NCBI GenBank assembly: GCA_963732005.1
Contig: CAVSXT010000003.1
Span: 62,001-126,000 of the forward strand
Direction: 5' to 3'
Length of the DNA stretch: 64,000 nt
Origin: JASLEW01 sp963732005
GTDB lineage: Bacteria > Acidobacteriota > Thermoanaerobaculia > Multivoradales > UBA5704
Positions within the stretch are counted from its first letter, which is position 1; the number at the start of each line of letters is the position of its first letter. Position numbers and translations under genes: made by a program. The notes under the pieces were generated by a model. It saw nothing but the letters and a program-made list of their open reading frames with translations. It searched no databases and was not told where the DNA came from. Shown here one piece after another: positions 8,601 through 15,400 of the stretch.

Positions 8601-9159
8601 CGATGAGCGCTGGCTGGCGGCGGCGCGCCAGGGGTTGCGTTATGACCGGTCTCTCTTCAGCCCCGAGCTGGGCACGTGGCGCGACCTCAGGCGGTTGGAA
8701 ACGGCGTCCGGCCAGCCCGCAGCCGGGGAGGCGGCGCCGATGTGGGCCTGGTGCCATGGCGCCCCCGGCATCGGCCTGTCACGGCTCGCGCTACGGCCGC
8801 TGCTCGACGATCCGCGGCTCGACGCCGAGATCGCGACCGCGCTGGCGTCCACCCTCGAGCGCGGCTTCGGAATGAACCACTCGTTGTGTCACGGCGACCT
8901 CGGCAACCTCGAGCTGCCGGCGCAAGCAGCCGGCTCGCTCGACGGCGGCAGCGGGCTGGGCCAACGGGTCGAGCGTCTCGCGGCGATGGCGCTTGCCGGC
9001 ATCCGCGCGCGCGGCTGGCTGTGCGGCGTCCCCGAGGGCCTCGAGACGCCGGGCCTGATGACCGGGCTCGCGGGGATCGGCTACGGCCTGCTGCGCCTCG
9101 CCGATCCGGCCCGCGTGCCCTGCGTACTCACCATGGAAGGACCGCCGGACGCCGGTTGA
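5647..9159 (+). CDS. lanM: LanM-type bifunctional lanthionine synthetase
   Basis: A protein of about 1170 residues that dehydrates Ser/Thr of the precursor and cyclises them with Cys. The N-terminal dehydratase domain shows kinase-like features: Lys389 in LVYKPRSL, the DATDFHLEN motif (Asp461, His466, Asn469) and Asp481/Glu483 in LVDLES. The C-terminal LanC-like domain has the zinc ligands Cys1036 (WCHGAPG) and Cys1081-His1082 (LCHGDLGN), and a typical final AGIGYGLLRLADP repeat. All key residues are intact. The start is uncertain: GTG at 5647 or ATG at 5692, neither with a clear ribosome site. It follows lanA directly. No LanT transporter/protease or immunity gene is seen in the window, so export must rely on genes elsewhere. 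Confidence 0.95.
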   Translation: MVPFRFEPRAAGSAAMPDPARLPAHAAGPLAADAESGSAAADTAARGTAIDAARAAGDQIAGAPSLLDIPWQRALRLQERVAAPPRAAAGLPTAARTADGFDREKAARRLERWRRQSPFSDPALLARRLEADGLTERRFAELLGESDVPLGDRRPRPGWLEDLAAALAGEAATARDAGSPLDPAPLASGSATAAAALPPAWRSAGAGAGDGDLLAVFAPLVAHAAAALRDAATRVAKGAGAAGDSIVDVDGFCASYGALLAARLRSRISRVLAVELSIDAREGRLAGDSPEERFRSFVRSWTPRRRVELLARYPVLARQLAVCARQWIDFGREVLEHLAADRAGIVATFFDGEDPGVLTGIEGETGDLHRGGRCVVIARFARGHRLVYKPRSLAADHHFQELLAWLDERGAEPPLRTLRLVDRGGHGWEEFVAATPCATVVEVERFYRRIGSYLALLYLVDATDFHLENLIADGEHPMLVDLESLFHGRAQRSFPLQIGAALEHSVLRCGLLPQRRQVGPGAEAPDISGLWGAAGQLSAEPLPHWVDAGTDAMRLARERLRMPGARNRPRLGIGEDTEIDPLDHGAAVLAGLRDTYLLLLAHRDELLAEDGPLAAFAADPVRVILRPTALYAKLLSEGSHPHVLGDALELERHFDRLWVPVVEQPLLAAAIPSEADDLWQGNVPVFTSLPGSRDLWDSRGRLIPEVWDAPSLGVVLERVRRLSPRDLARQSWFVRASLATRVANAHQSRLPHYELDPAAPAAGRAELLAAAREIAARLDLLAGRADGEAGWWGLALQADGWSLVELGWDLYGGLLGIAMFLAYLAELTGEESPRALAEAATVAAVRLLGKEVKEPRSGIGAFDGLGGAIYALCHLGQLWRRPSLIAEAVRLLAPLRGRIADDTSFDLVSGAAGAAAALLVLHRLAPEAGALQAAGLCGERLLAGARRLPEGWGWPKRQDEPPLGGFSHGAAGIALALGRLGAATADERWLAAARQGLRYDRSLFSPELGTWRDLRRLETASGQPAAGEAAPMWAWCHGAPGIGLSRLALRPLLDDPRLDAEIATALASTLERGFGMNHSLCHGDLGNLELPAQAAGSLDGGSGLGQRVERLAAMALAGIRARGWLCGVPEGLETPGLMTGLAGIGYGLLRLADPARVPCVLTMEGPPDAG

Positions 9160-9216
9160 GCGGCGTCCGGCAAGGTGCACCTACGGCACGGCGGCCGTCT
9201 TCTGCACGGACTGATC
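9134..9216 (+). repeat. Direct repeat copy A: end of lanM and its 3' flank
   Basis: The last lanM codons (starting TGGAAGGACCGCC) and the following about 55 bases recur in degenerate form at 10250-10326. The two copies bracket the nucleotidyltransferase cassette. Identity is highest across the lanM stop codon (GGTTGAGCGGCGTCC in both) and around GCACGGACT. Confidence 0.7.
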
Positions 9217-9272
9217 CAGCTGCCACTAGAAAACCCTCACCCGCGTTGCCCGGAGCCCGTACCCGCCAGCCC

Positions 9273-9728
9273 TTACTCTGGTTCCCGGCCTTCGAGCGCC
9301 TCCACATCGGCAAGATCCTTGGCGCGACCGCTGGCCCGCTTGTTTTTGAGCAGTGAGTCACGCCCCAAGAACGGCACCGCGACGGCGCCCACTTGCTGCA
9401 GCACCCGCGATGGCCATGCCTCGTCGAAGGCAATACCGCTGATCTCTGTAAGGATGTCGACACGCCGGGGCGGGAGACCAATCTGGTAGACGACACCGGG
9501 CTGAGTCAGATCGTTCGGTTCGAGATGCATCGCCTCGACCGGCGCCCCGAAGCGAACAAGAGCCCGCCAGACTCTCCTGGCGTTGTCGGGCTCGGGACGG
9601 ATCCATATATCGAGATCCCCAGTGGACCGCGGGACACCGTGCACGGCAAGAGCGTGAGCGCCAATGACGATGAAGGCCGCACCCTCCGCAACCAGGGCGG
9701 CGAGTACATCGTCGAAGTCGCGATTCAG
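9273..9728 (-). CDS. Nucleotidyltransferase-fold protein (AbiEii/DUF6036-like)
   Basis: About 151 residues if translation starts at the CTG at 9728. That codon is preceded 7 bases upstream by AAGGAG, which overlaps the stop of the upstream gene; no ATG, GTG or TTG fits well. A longer ATG start at 9839 would overlap the upstream gene heavily. The protein has the pol-beta-type nucleotidyltransferase pattern: VIGAHALAVHGVPRSTGDLDIWI (G-A-H-A-x6-R-x-T-x-D-x-D) and a third acidic residue in RVDILTEISG. The C-terminal KNKRASGRAKDLADVEAL stretch is typical of the AbiEii/DUF6036 group, found as toxins or toxin-like partners in two-gene cassettes. Here it is co-directional with the small gene upstream. 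Confidence 0.8.
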   Translation of the reverse strand: MNRDFDDVLAALVAEGAAFIVIGAHALAVHGVPRSTGDLDIWIRPEPDNARRVWRALVRFGAPVEAMHLEPNDLTQPGVVYQIGLPPRRVDILTEISGIAFDEAWPSRVLQQVGAVAVPFLGRDSLLKNKRASGRAKDLADVEALEGREPE

Positions 9729-9732
9729 GCAG

Positions 9733-9981
9733 CTACTCCTTCGGCGTTTCAGGGCGGCGCACACTCGAGGGTACGGCCCGGATCGGAGCCTCGCCGCGAG
9801 AGTAGCTGGGGAGCGGCTTGCCGGAAAGCGCCCAGGCATCCAAGGTCAGCGGCCACACCATCGCCAGGCGCTCTTCAGCGGTCGTGATGGCAGAGAGATC
9901 GTCGCCAGGCTCTTCGCCCAGCCTATAGCGTCGAATGGGCCACGACGCCCGCGCTGCACGCTCGTCATCGCGACGGCTCAC
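9733..9981 (-). CDS. Small partner protein of the nucleotidyltransferase cassette
   Basis: About 82 residues with GTG start at 9981 (an ATG at 10095 would add an unlikely N-terminus). The sequence contains WPIRRYRLGEEPGDDLS and TTAEERLAMVWPLTLDAW, a pattern I recognise from short proteins found just upstream of nucleotidyltransferase-fold genes in many genomes. Its stop codon overlaps the ribosome site of the downstream gene, so the two are translationally linked. A role as antitoxin or regulator of the nucleotidyltransferase is inferred from arrangement only. GC is lower than in lanM next door. Confidence 0.65.
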   Translation of the reverse strand: MSRRDDERAARASWPIRRYRLGEEPGDDLSAITTAEERLAMVWPLTLDAWALSGKPLPSYSRGEAPIRAVPSSVRRPETPKE

Positions 9982-10216
9982 AACGCAATCATATCGCCAC
10001 TCGAAGCCGTCCGCTGCGCCCGCTTGCAAATGCTGGCCAGCCAGGGCGACGGTCTTGGTCACTCGTGCGGTACGGGCTGCTTCAGAAGCTGTCAACTGCC
10101 GTCTGGAAAGCCGCCGCGGTGTAGCACCATGGGATGGTGCGGCAGCGCTTCGGGCTTGCGAATCGACACCCGGCAGGCGTCGGGGTAGAGCTTCAACCCG
10201 AGAAACTACGGCGAGG

Positions 10217-10326
10217 ACCCTCGAGCGCGGCTTCTAGATGAACCACTCGTGGAAGGACCGCCAGACGACGGTTGAGCGGCGTCCTGTGGGATACGCCTGG
10301 GCCGCCTACAGCACGGACTTGATCGG
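10217..10326 (+). pseudogene. Decayed remnant of a second lanM 3' end (deletion-fused)
   Basis: Bases 10217-10250 match lanM 8851-8884 (31 of 34 positions), covering the codons before the second zinc motif, then switch at once to lanM 9134 onward through the stop codon and 3' flank. The roughly 250 bases between these blocks in lanM are missing. The remnant has an in-frame TAG and cannot code. It is direct evidence of a former lanM duplication or of a repeat produced by cassette insertion. The surrounding 9982-10216 stretch holds no other gene I can support. Confidence 0.75.
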
Positions 10327-10429
10327 TGCATCATTTTTGATACACTCCGGATGTGGTGGGAATCGGTGATCGGGGCAGGGAGCCGTTCTACGCGTTGTCT
10401 TCTACCGCACAGAGGCGGGCAACGAACCG

Positions 10430-10717
10430 GTGCGCCAGTGGCTCAAAGGTTTGGACCGGAAGGACCGCAAGGCAGTGGGCGAAGACATCAAGACGGCGCA
10501 GTACGGCTGGCCGTTGGGAATGCCACTGATCAAGAAGCTCGAGGCCGGCCTCTGGGAGGTCCGGTCCCACGTTGCCCAAGGCATCGCGCGGATCGTCTTC
10601 ACCGTCGCCGAGGGCACCATGGTGTTGCTCCATGGCTTCATCAAGAAGTCACAGAAGGTCCCGCCGACAGAGCTTAGAATCGCTCGTCAACGTCTGGCGG
10701 CCCTATGCAAGGAGTGA
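10430..10717 (+). CDS. RelE/HigB-superfamily toxin (phage Gp49-like)
   Basis: A small basic protein with the PF05973-type pattern: WLKGLDRKDRKAVGEDIK, GLWEVRSHV, a strand ARIVFTV and then MVLLHGFIKKSQKVP, the usual C-terminal active-site strand of HigB-like mRNA interferases. GTG at 10430 is the only standard in-frame start, but recognisable family sequence (VVFYRTEAGNEP) continues about 12 codons upstream without a start codon. The 5' end may therefore be damaged or start on an unusual codon. The XRE antitoxin gene follows 4 bases after the stop. Toxins of this type cleave ribosome-bound mRNA. Confidence 0.85.
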   Translation: MRQWLKGLDRKDRKAVGEDIKTAQYGWPLGMPLIKKLEAGLWEVRSHVAQGIARIVFTVAEGTMVLLHGFIKKSQKVPPTELRIARQRLAALCKE

Positions 10718-10721
10718 TTGG

Positions 10722-11003
10722 ATGAGAAAGGAACACCTGGGCAGCGACTTCGATGACTTCCTGCGAGAACAGCACCTCCTTGAGGTCTCGGAGGCGACTG
10801 CGACCAAATGGATGATCGCTTTTCAGATCGCTCAAGAAATGAAGCGGCGCAGCCTTACCAAGTCGGCAATGGCGAGTTTGATGAAAACCAGCCGGCCGGC
10901 GCTCGAGCGCTTACTTGATCCCGCCAATCCATCCATGACGTTGTCCACCCTAGAGCGTGCGGCGTCGGCACTGGGAAAGAAGCTCAAGGTGGAGCTGGCC
11001 TGA
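10722..11003 (+). CDS. XRE-family antitoxin (HigA-like)
   Basis: 93 residues, ATG at 10722, with AAGGAG overlapping the toxin stop. The C-terminal half is a helix-turn-helix: LTKSAMASLMKTSRPALERLLD with the recognition helix, then SMTLSTLERAASALGKKLKVEL. The N-terminal part probably wraps the toxin. Such antitoxins neutralise the toxin and autorepress the operon. The toxin-first order is typical of HigBA-like modules. Confidence 0.88.
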   Translation: MRKEHLGSDFDDFLREQHLLEVSEATATKWMIAFQIAQEMKRRSLTKSAMASLMKTSRPALERLLDPANPSMTLSTLERAASALGKKLKVELA

Positions 11004-11328
11004 AGCCGGCCACCTCGGTCGAGGACACCAGCACAGGCGAAGGACGTGGCGGCGTGTAGGGAATCGGAAGCGTTCAGCAGTGCGAGCTCTCTACGCGGTT
11101 CTTCTCGGGGCTTACGCAACCACCTCCCGCCGGCGCGGCACGCGCACTCCACAGGCTCGAACCGAGCGCCACGCCACGCCATCACCGAGGCTCGCGGCCC
11201 CGGGAATACCATTTTCGCCACCACGAATGCGGCGATCAGAAGTGGGGTCGCGAAGCATCGCTCAGCAGGGGCTTATGCGCGTCGTGCGGCGGGCGAATTC
11301 TGATGAGGAGCCTGCGGAGAGGACAGCG
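11004..11328. other. Intergenic stretch between toxin-antitoxin pair and ion channel
   Basis: About 325 bases with no convincing gene. Short open frames exist on both strands but have no recognisable motif and no ribosome site. No inverted repeat or att-like sequence was found. Confidence 0.4.
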
Positions 11329-11997
11329 ATGAAGACCCGAGACATTAAGCGGTTGAGCCCCATCACTTGGGTGTTCGAGCGAATGTTCAACGCAGCGCAG
11401 TACCTCTCGCCGACGAACCTCCTCCTCGGGACAAGAGTCGGCGTACAAGAGCGGTTCCCGACGATGACCGAAGAGCAGATCGAAGCGCGGACCATCTGGC
11501 GAAGTCGGCGCATCGAAGCCTACATCGCGGCCTGGGCAATTCTCGAGCTCGCAGTTGCCCTCTGGATACCGCACGCCCAAGGGGCATGGCGACTCCTTAT
11601 CATCTTGCCTGGCTTCAGGATCTTCGAGATCTTTCAGGCGACGATTAACCTGAACCTCTTCGATCGTCTTCGCCTGGGCGAGGCTGCACATAAGGTCGCG
11701 TCAACCGCCCGCACACTGATCCTTAGCTTCTGGAACTTCATCGAACTGCTAGTCTGCGTCGGCATTTTCTACTCGACACCCATGGCGTGCTTCCGACAGC
11801 CGATATCACCGCCGGATGGCTATTACTTCAGCCTCACGACCCAGCTGACCATCGGCTATGGAGACATCATCCCTTGCGGCTTAACGAAGATGGTCGTGAT
11901 GGCTCAAGGTCTCTGCGGATTCCTGTTCGCGCTCGTAGTGCTGTCACGTCTGATCGCCCACCTGCCCGAAACCGGGTCCGTGCTCGGCGATGAATAA
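11329..11997 (+). CDS. Small potassium-channel-like membrane protein (TIGYGD filter)
   Basis: 222 residues from the ATG at 11329 (GGAGAGGA about 7 bases upstream). An N-terminal cytosolic region of about 65 residues is followed by hydrophobic segments near residues 68-84, 89-112 and 125-145. Next come a pore loop ending in the selectivity filter TIGYGD (residues 174-179) and a last transmembrane helix at about 186-210. This is the ion-channel (Ion_trans_2) layout with K+ selectivity. The N-terminal region is not a known ligand-binding domain. It sits alone within the low-GC island between a toxin-antitoxin pair and an IS remnant. A link to defence or stress is speculative. Confidence 0.8.
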   Translation: MKTRDIKRLSPITWVFERMFNAAQYLSPTNLLLGTRVGVQERFPTMTEEQIEARTIWRSRRIEAYIAAWAILELAVALWIPHAQGAWRLLIILPGFRIFEIFQATINLNLFDRLRLGEAAHKVASTARTLILSFWNFIELLVCVGIFYSTPMACFRQPISPPDGYYFSLTTQLTIGYGDIIPCGLTKMVVMAQGLCGFLFALVVLSRLIAHLPETGSVLGDE

Positions 11998-12019
11998 CTC
12001 TGGGGCAGAGGTGCGCCTG

Positions 12020-12317
12020 TGCCCGAGACCTCCGCGATGACCGAGTCCTTGCGGCCAAGTCTGGCTTCCAGGAACTCGACCCTTTGAGCCAGCTGGCGTT
12101 CACGCTGCGAGCTCCCGCCGGTTCCGGCGCCGGCCTCAAAGGCACCAGCCAGGTTCTCGAACAGGTGCCGCTGCCACTGGTAGAGAACGCTGGGTTAAAG
12201 CTTGTACTCATCGCGGAGTTCCGAAACCGGGACCTTGTCCACCAGGTGGCGCGGCAAGATGGCCACCTTCTGCTCGGTGCTGAACTGGCGGCGCTGACGC
12301 TTCGACTCTCCAGGCAT
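12020..12317 (-). pseudogene. IS3-type transposase OrfA remnant, in-frame stop and truncated
   Basis: Reading the minus strand from the ATG at 12317 gives KRQRRQFSTEQKVAIL, then LVDKVPVSELRDEYKL followed by a TAA (12195-12197). The same frame continues with PSVLYQWQRHLFEN and a coiled-coil-like RVEFLEARLGRKDSVIAEVS. This is the helix-turn-helix OrfA of IS3/IS911-like elements. The sequence stops matching near 12026, and no OrfB follows because the ion-channel gene ends there. A run of C in TGATACCCCCCT (12460-12471) may be an element end. Gap 12318-12497 holds nothing else. Confidence 0.7.
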
Positions 12318-12497
12318 GAGGGCTCTCTCTTTGCCGTGCGTAACACGGCGGTCGGGCCGTCATGTTCCAGGTGAGGCAGTACAGCCACCGGCACAACTCG
12401 ATACGATTCAGCTGTCATTCCAAAGGCCGGTGAAGCTGCGCGTTTATAGCGTTTTCACTGATACCCCCCTCCGCCTTGTGCCGAGTCCACTCCGCTA

Positions 12498-15400
12498 CTA
12501 CAGATCGTTAAGGAAGTCTCGCTTTTTCTCTTGGTCTGCCCAAGTTCTTAGTCCTGCAATACGCTCCTCCAGGTAGGATCGCTGCTCCAAAAGGTTGACG
12601 CTGTTCATGAGCGGGAGCAAGCTTTCCAGAAACTCGCGCTCGCGCTGAAGCACCGGCACTAAGCTGCCCATCCATGTCCTGCCGGGAGGAACAAGAGGAA
12701 GATGGCGAAAGTCCTCTGGGCGCTGATTGCGCTCGACGAATACGCGCACTAGCTGTCGCTTCTCGTCGTCAGGAAGGTCGCTAAAGATCGAGAGCAGCAC
12801 AAGCACATACGCGCTGTTCTCGGCCTGCTCTTCGAGGCGCGCTTGCAGGAATGGCAGGCGCCGCGCGAGCAGTAGCGGCTCGCTACTCGGGCGCAGATGA
12901 CGCAAGCCGAAAAAGATCTTGAGATAATCACTGACGTGTACGTTCTCGGCGCTGGACAACAAAAAGACCTCGTCCACCACGCTGCCGATAACAGCCTCGT
13001 AGTCGTCGCGGCACCAGAGAAAGTCATAGTTGCGCTCATCACTGTACTCAGACAGATATCGCTCGTTCCTGGCTTTCTGAAATGTGCGCTCCAGCGCTTC
13101 TCGCAGAAACGCGCTGTCGATATCAAGGAAGGCATTGAAGGTTACTCCGTCGTGATCCATGTGCGGCTCGGCAGCGTCGGCGGCAAAGTACACCGCCTTT
13201 AGGAGTTGCCGCTGCTGACTGTCGGCGGCTTGCAGCGTTGAGCGCAGAAAGCCAGGGGATGTTGTGCCGTTCATGAGCCGTGCGAGCAGCCTTGCAGCGT
13301 TGAAGTTCTCAGCCTCGCGGGTGACAAGCGTGTCGACAACCGCGGCCACTGTACCTGGTATTGCCTGCTCGTACGCCTCAAGAATGCTGAAGTCAGCCGG
13401 GATCTGCTCTATTGGAGCGGAGCGATAAAGCGCAAGAAGCGCTCGCTGATCTTCCGCTGTTATTTCCGACGCTCGCAGCACGGCATAGAGCATGAACAGC
13501 CACTGCTCGCGGCCGTCGAAGTTTTGCGATCGCAGCAAGCCTTCAGTTTCCACTTTCCCCCTTTGCGCAAGCAGGTGCTGCACGATTTGATGGCCAAAGA
13601 GGTGCAACGGGTTGCCCTGTGCGAGATATGCCGCAATCACCTCGACAAACAGGTTCGGCCTCCGCTCTGCAAGCTCATCAAAGACCAGGACAACGCTCTG
13701 GTCGAATTGCCAGCGGCTATACTCGCCCCTGCCCGGCTGAATTGCAGCCGCCTCCGCAAGGAAGCTCAAGTAGTCCTCTATGTTAAATGCCTGACAGTAC
13801 GCGCCAATCTGTACGCGCTGCGTCTCTCGCCAGTCCGTTACGCTTCCCACGGAGCTCTCGTCGGGAGTAAGCAGCGTACGCAATTGGCTCGCAGGGGTGT
13901 CGAATCGCTGGCGAATCTCGGCGGCGACTTCGATTTCTGCACGTCCCAGGAGAGCGAAGTACTGTTTAGCAATGCCTACTTGTCGCCCGTCGTCGGGATC
14001 GAATGCCTCGCCAATGAACGGCAGCAAGTGGGTCGCGTCAGCGGCTATCACCTCCGGCGGCGCCATGAATGCACCACCTCTTTCGTAGCGCTCCAGAAAG
14101 TCAAGAACGAGCGGCCGCGTTGACGACCGCGCGAACAACACACGGAGTGCCCCAAACACGCCGCGCCTCATTTCTGCCAGCGCCGGGACGTGGGGCAACC
14201 TCATGGTAGTGACGGTAAGCACAAATCGCTCGCGCTCCGTGTTGAACACCTGCTCGGTACGGAGGTACGCTTTTGCGACTTCAAGATAGAGGCGCACCAA
14301 AAACAGGTTTTCTCCGTTGTGCGCGCGCTCCCACAGTGTGTCGAGGATGGTCTGTTGCTGCGCATACGCATTACCAGCTGACGAAGGACGAAAGCCGAAG
14401 TCGTCGGTCAGGATGCGGAGCACACCCGCAATCTCGCTCGGCCGCTTTTGTGCAAAGTCGCACAAAAGCTCAAGGGCGATCGGCAGGCGGTCCGGCATCG
14501 TGAACTTGCCGAGCATATTGAACGGGAATGTGGCTGCGCGAGACGGCCCCTGAAAATTAATGGCCTCAATATCGATATGCTCGGGATCGAGAGCGGAAAT
14601 CGCATCACGAAGAAAGACGAGCGTCTCTGTCTGTTTGATGAACCAGAACAGCCGTATGACTTCGCCGATGATCTCGCTGTCGCCGCTGGTCTCTGCTTGT
14701 GCCCACAGGATATTCGCTTCAGTGCGCAGGTCGTCCATCAGGCTTGGGCCAAAGGCGTCCAGCACAGGATTCAAGGCGTCGATAATTAGCGCCCGGTGTT
14801 GCGGAAATAGATTCGTGAATATCACTGCCAGTGGCACCAGTTTCCTGCGAAATACGGCGTAGCCGAAGAGATAGGTAGAAAGTACCTGATCCGAATAGCG
14901 AACAACCTCCTCTTCGTGCATATCGAGGATTTCCCGCTCGTGAAGCACTTCTGCTGCGCTCCAAAAGACATCGGGCGCGACCTCGAATGCCGAGGAAATG
15001 AGGCTCATCACGGCGTCGTTGGAGCGATCAACTACGCGCAGGAGTGCGACGATTCCGGCGACCTTGATGACATCGGCTTGCGAGAGCAGGTCAAGATCTC
15101 TGTTAATAGAGCGAAAGTATTCATCATAAAGTTGCTCCGCATTGTCGATGCTTTGCAGCGTCTGCGTTGTGGTGGCTAACTGCGCCGCCATCATGGCGAG
15201 CCGCGGGTTTCCCTTGGCAATGCGAATGATGCGGTCGAGGTATTGATAGTTGGTGATCTGCGCTTCGGCGGCGATGAACTCTTGGATTTGTTTGTCGGTA
15301 AACGGCTCAACGGTGATCTCGCCGTATTCTGTAATGCCATGTTGGCGAAGCGAGTCGCGTACATTGTCGAGAGCGTAGCCGCGCACCGTAACGACAAGCT

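Noticed and set aside
9733..10095. A longer start (ATG at 10095) for the small cassette gene
   Set aside because: The added 38 residues show no similarity to the recognised part; the GTG at 9981 gives the expected length.
10095..10216. A minus-strand stretch that can read as a peptide (LYPDACRVSIRKPEAL)
   Set aside because: No start, no ribosome site and no family I can name; too short and between decayed segments.
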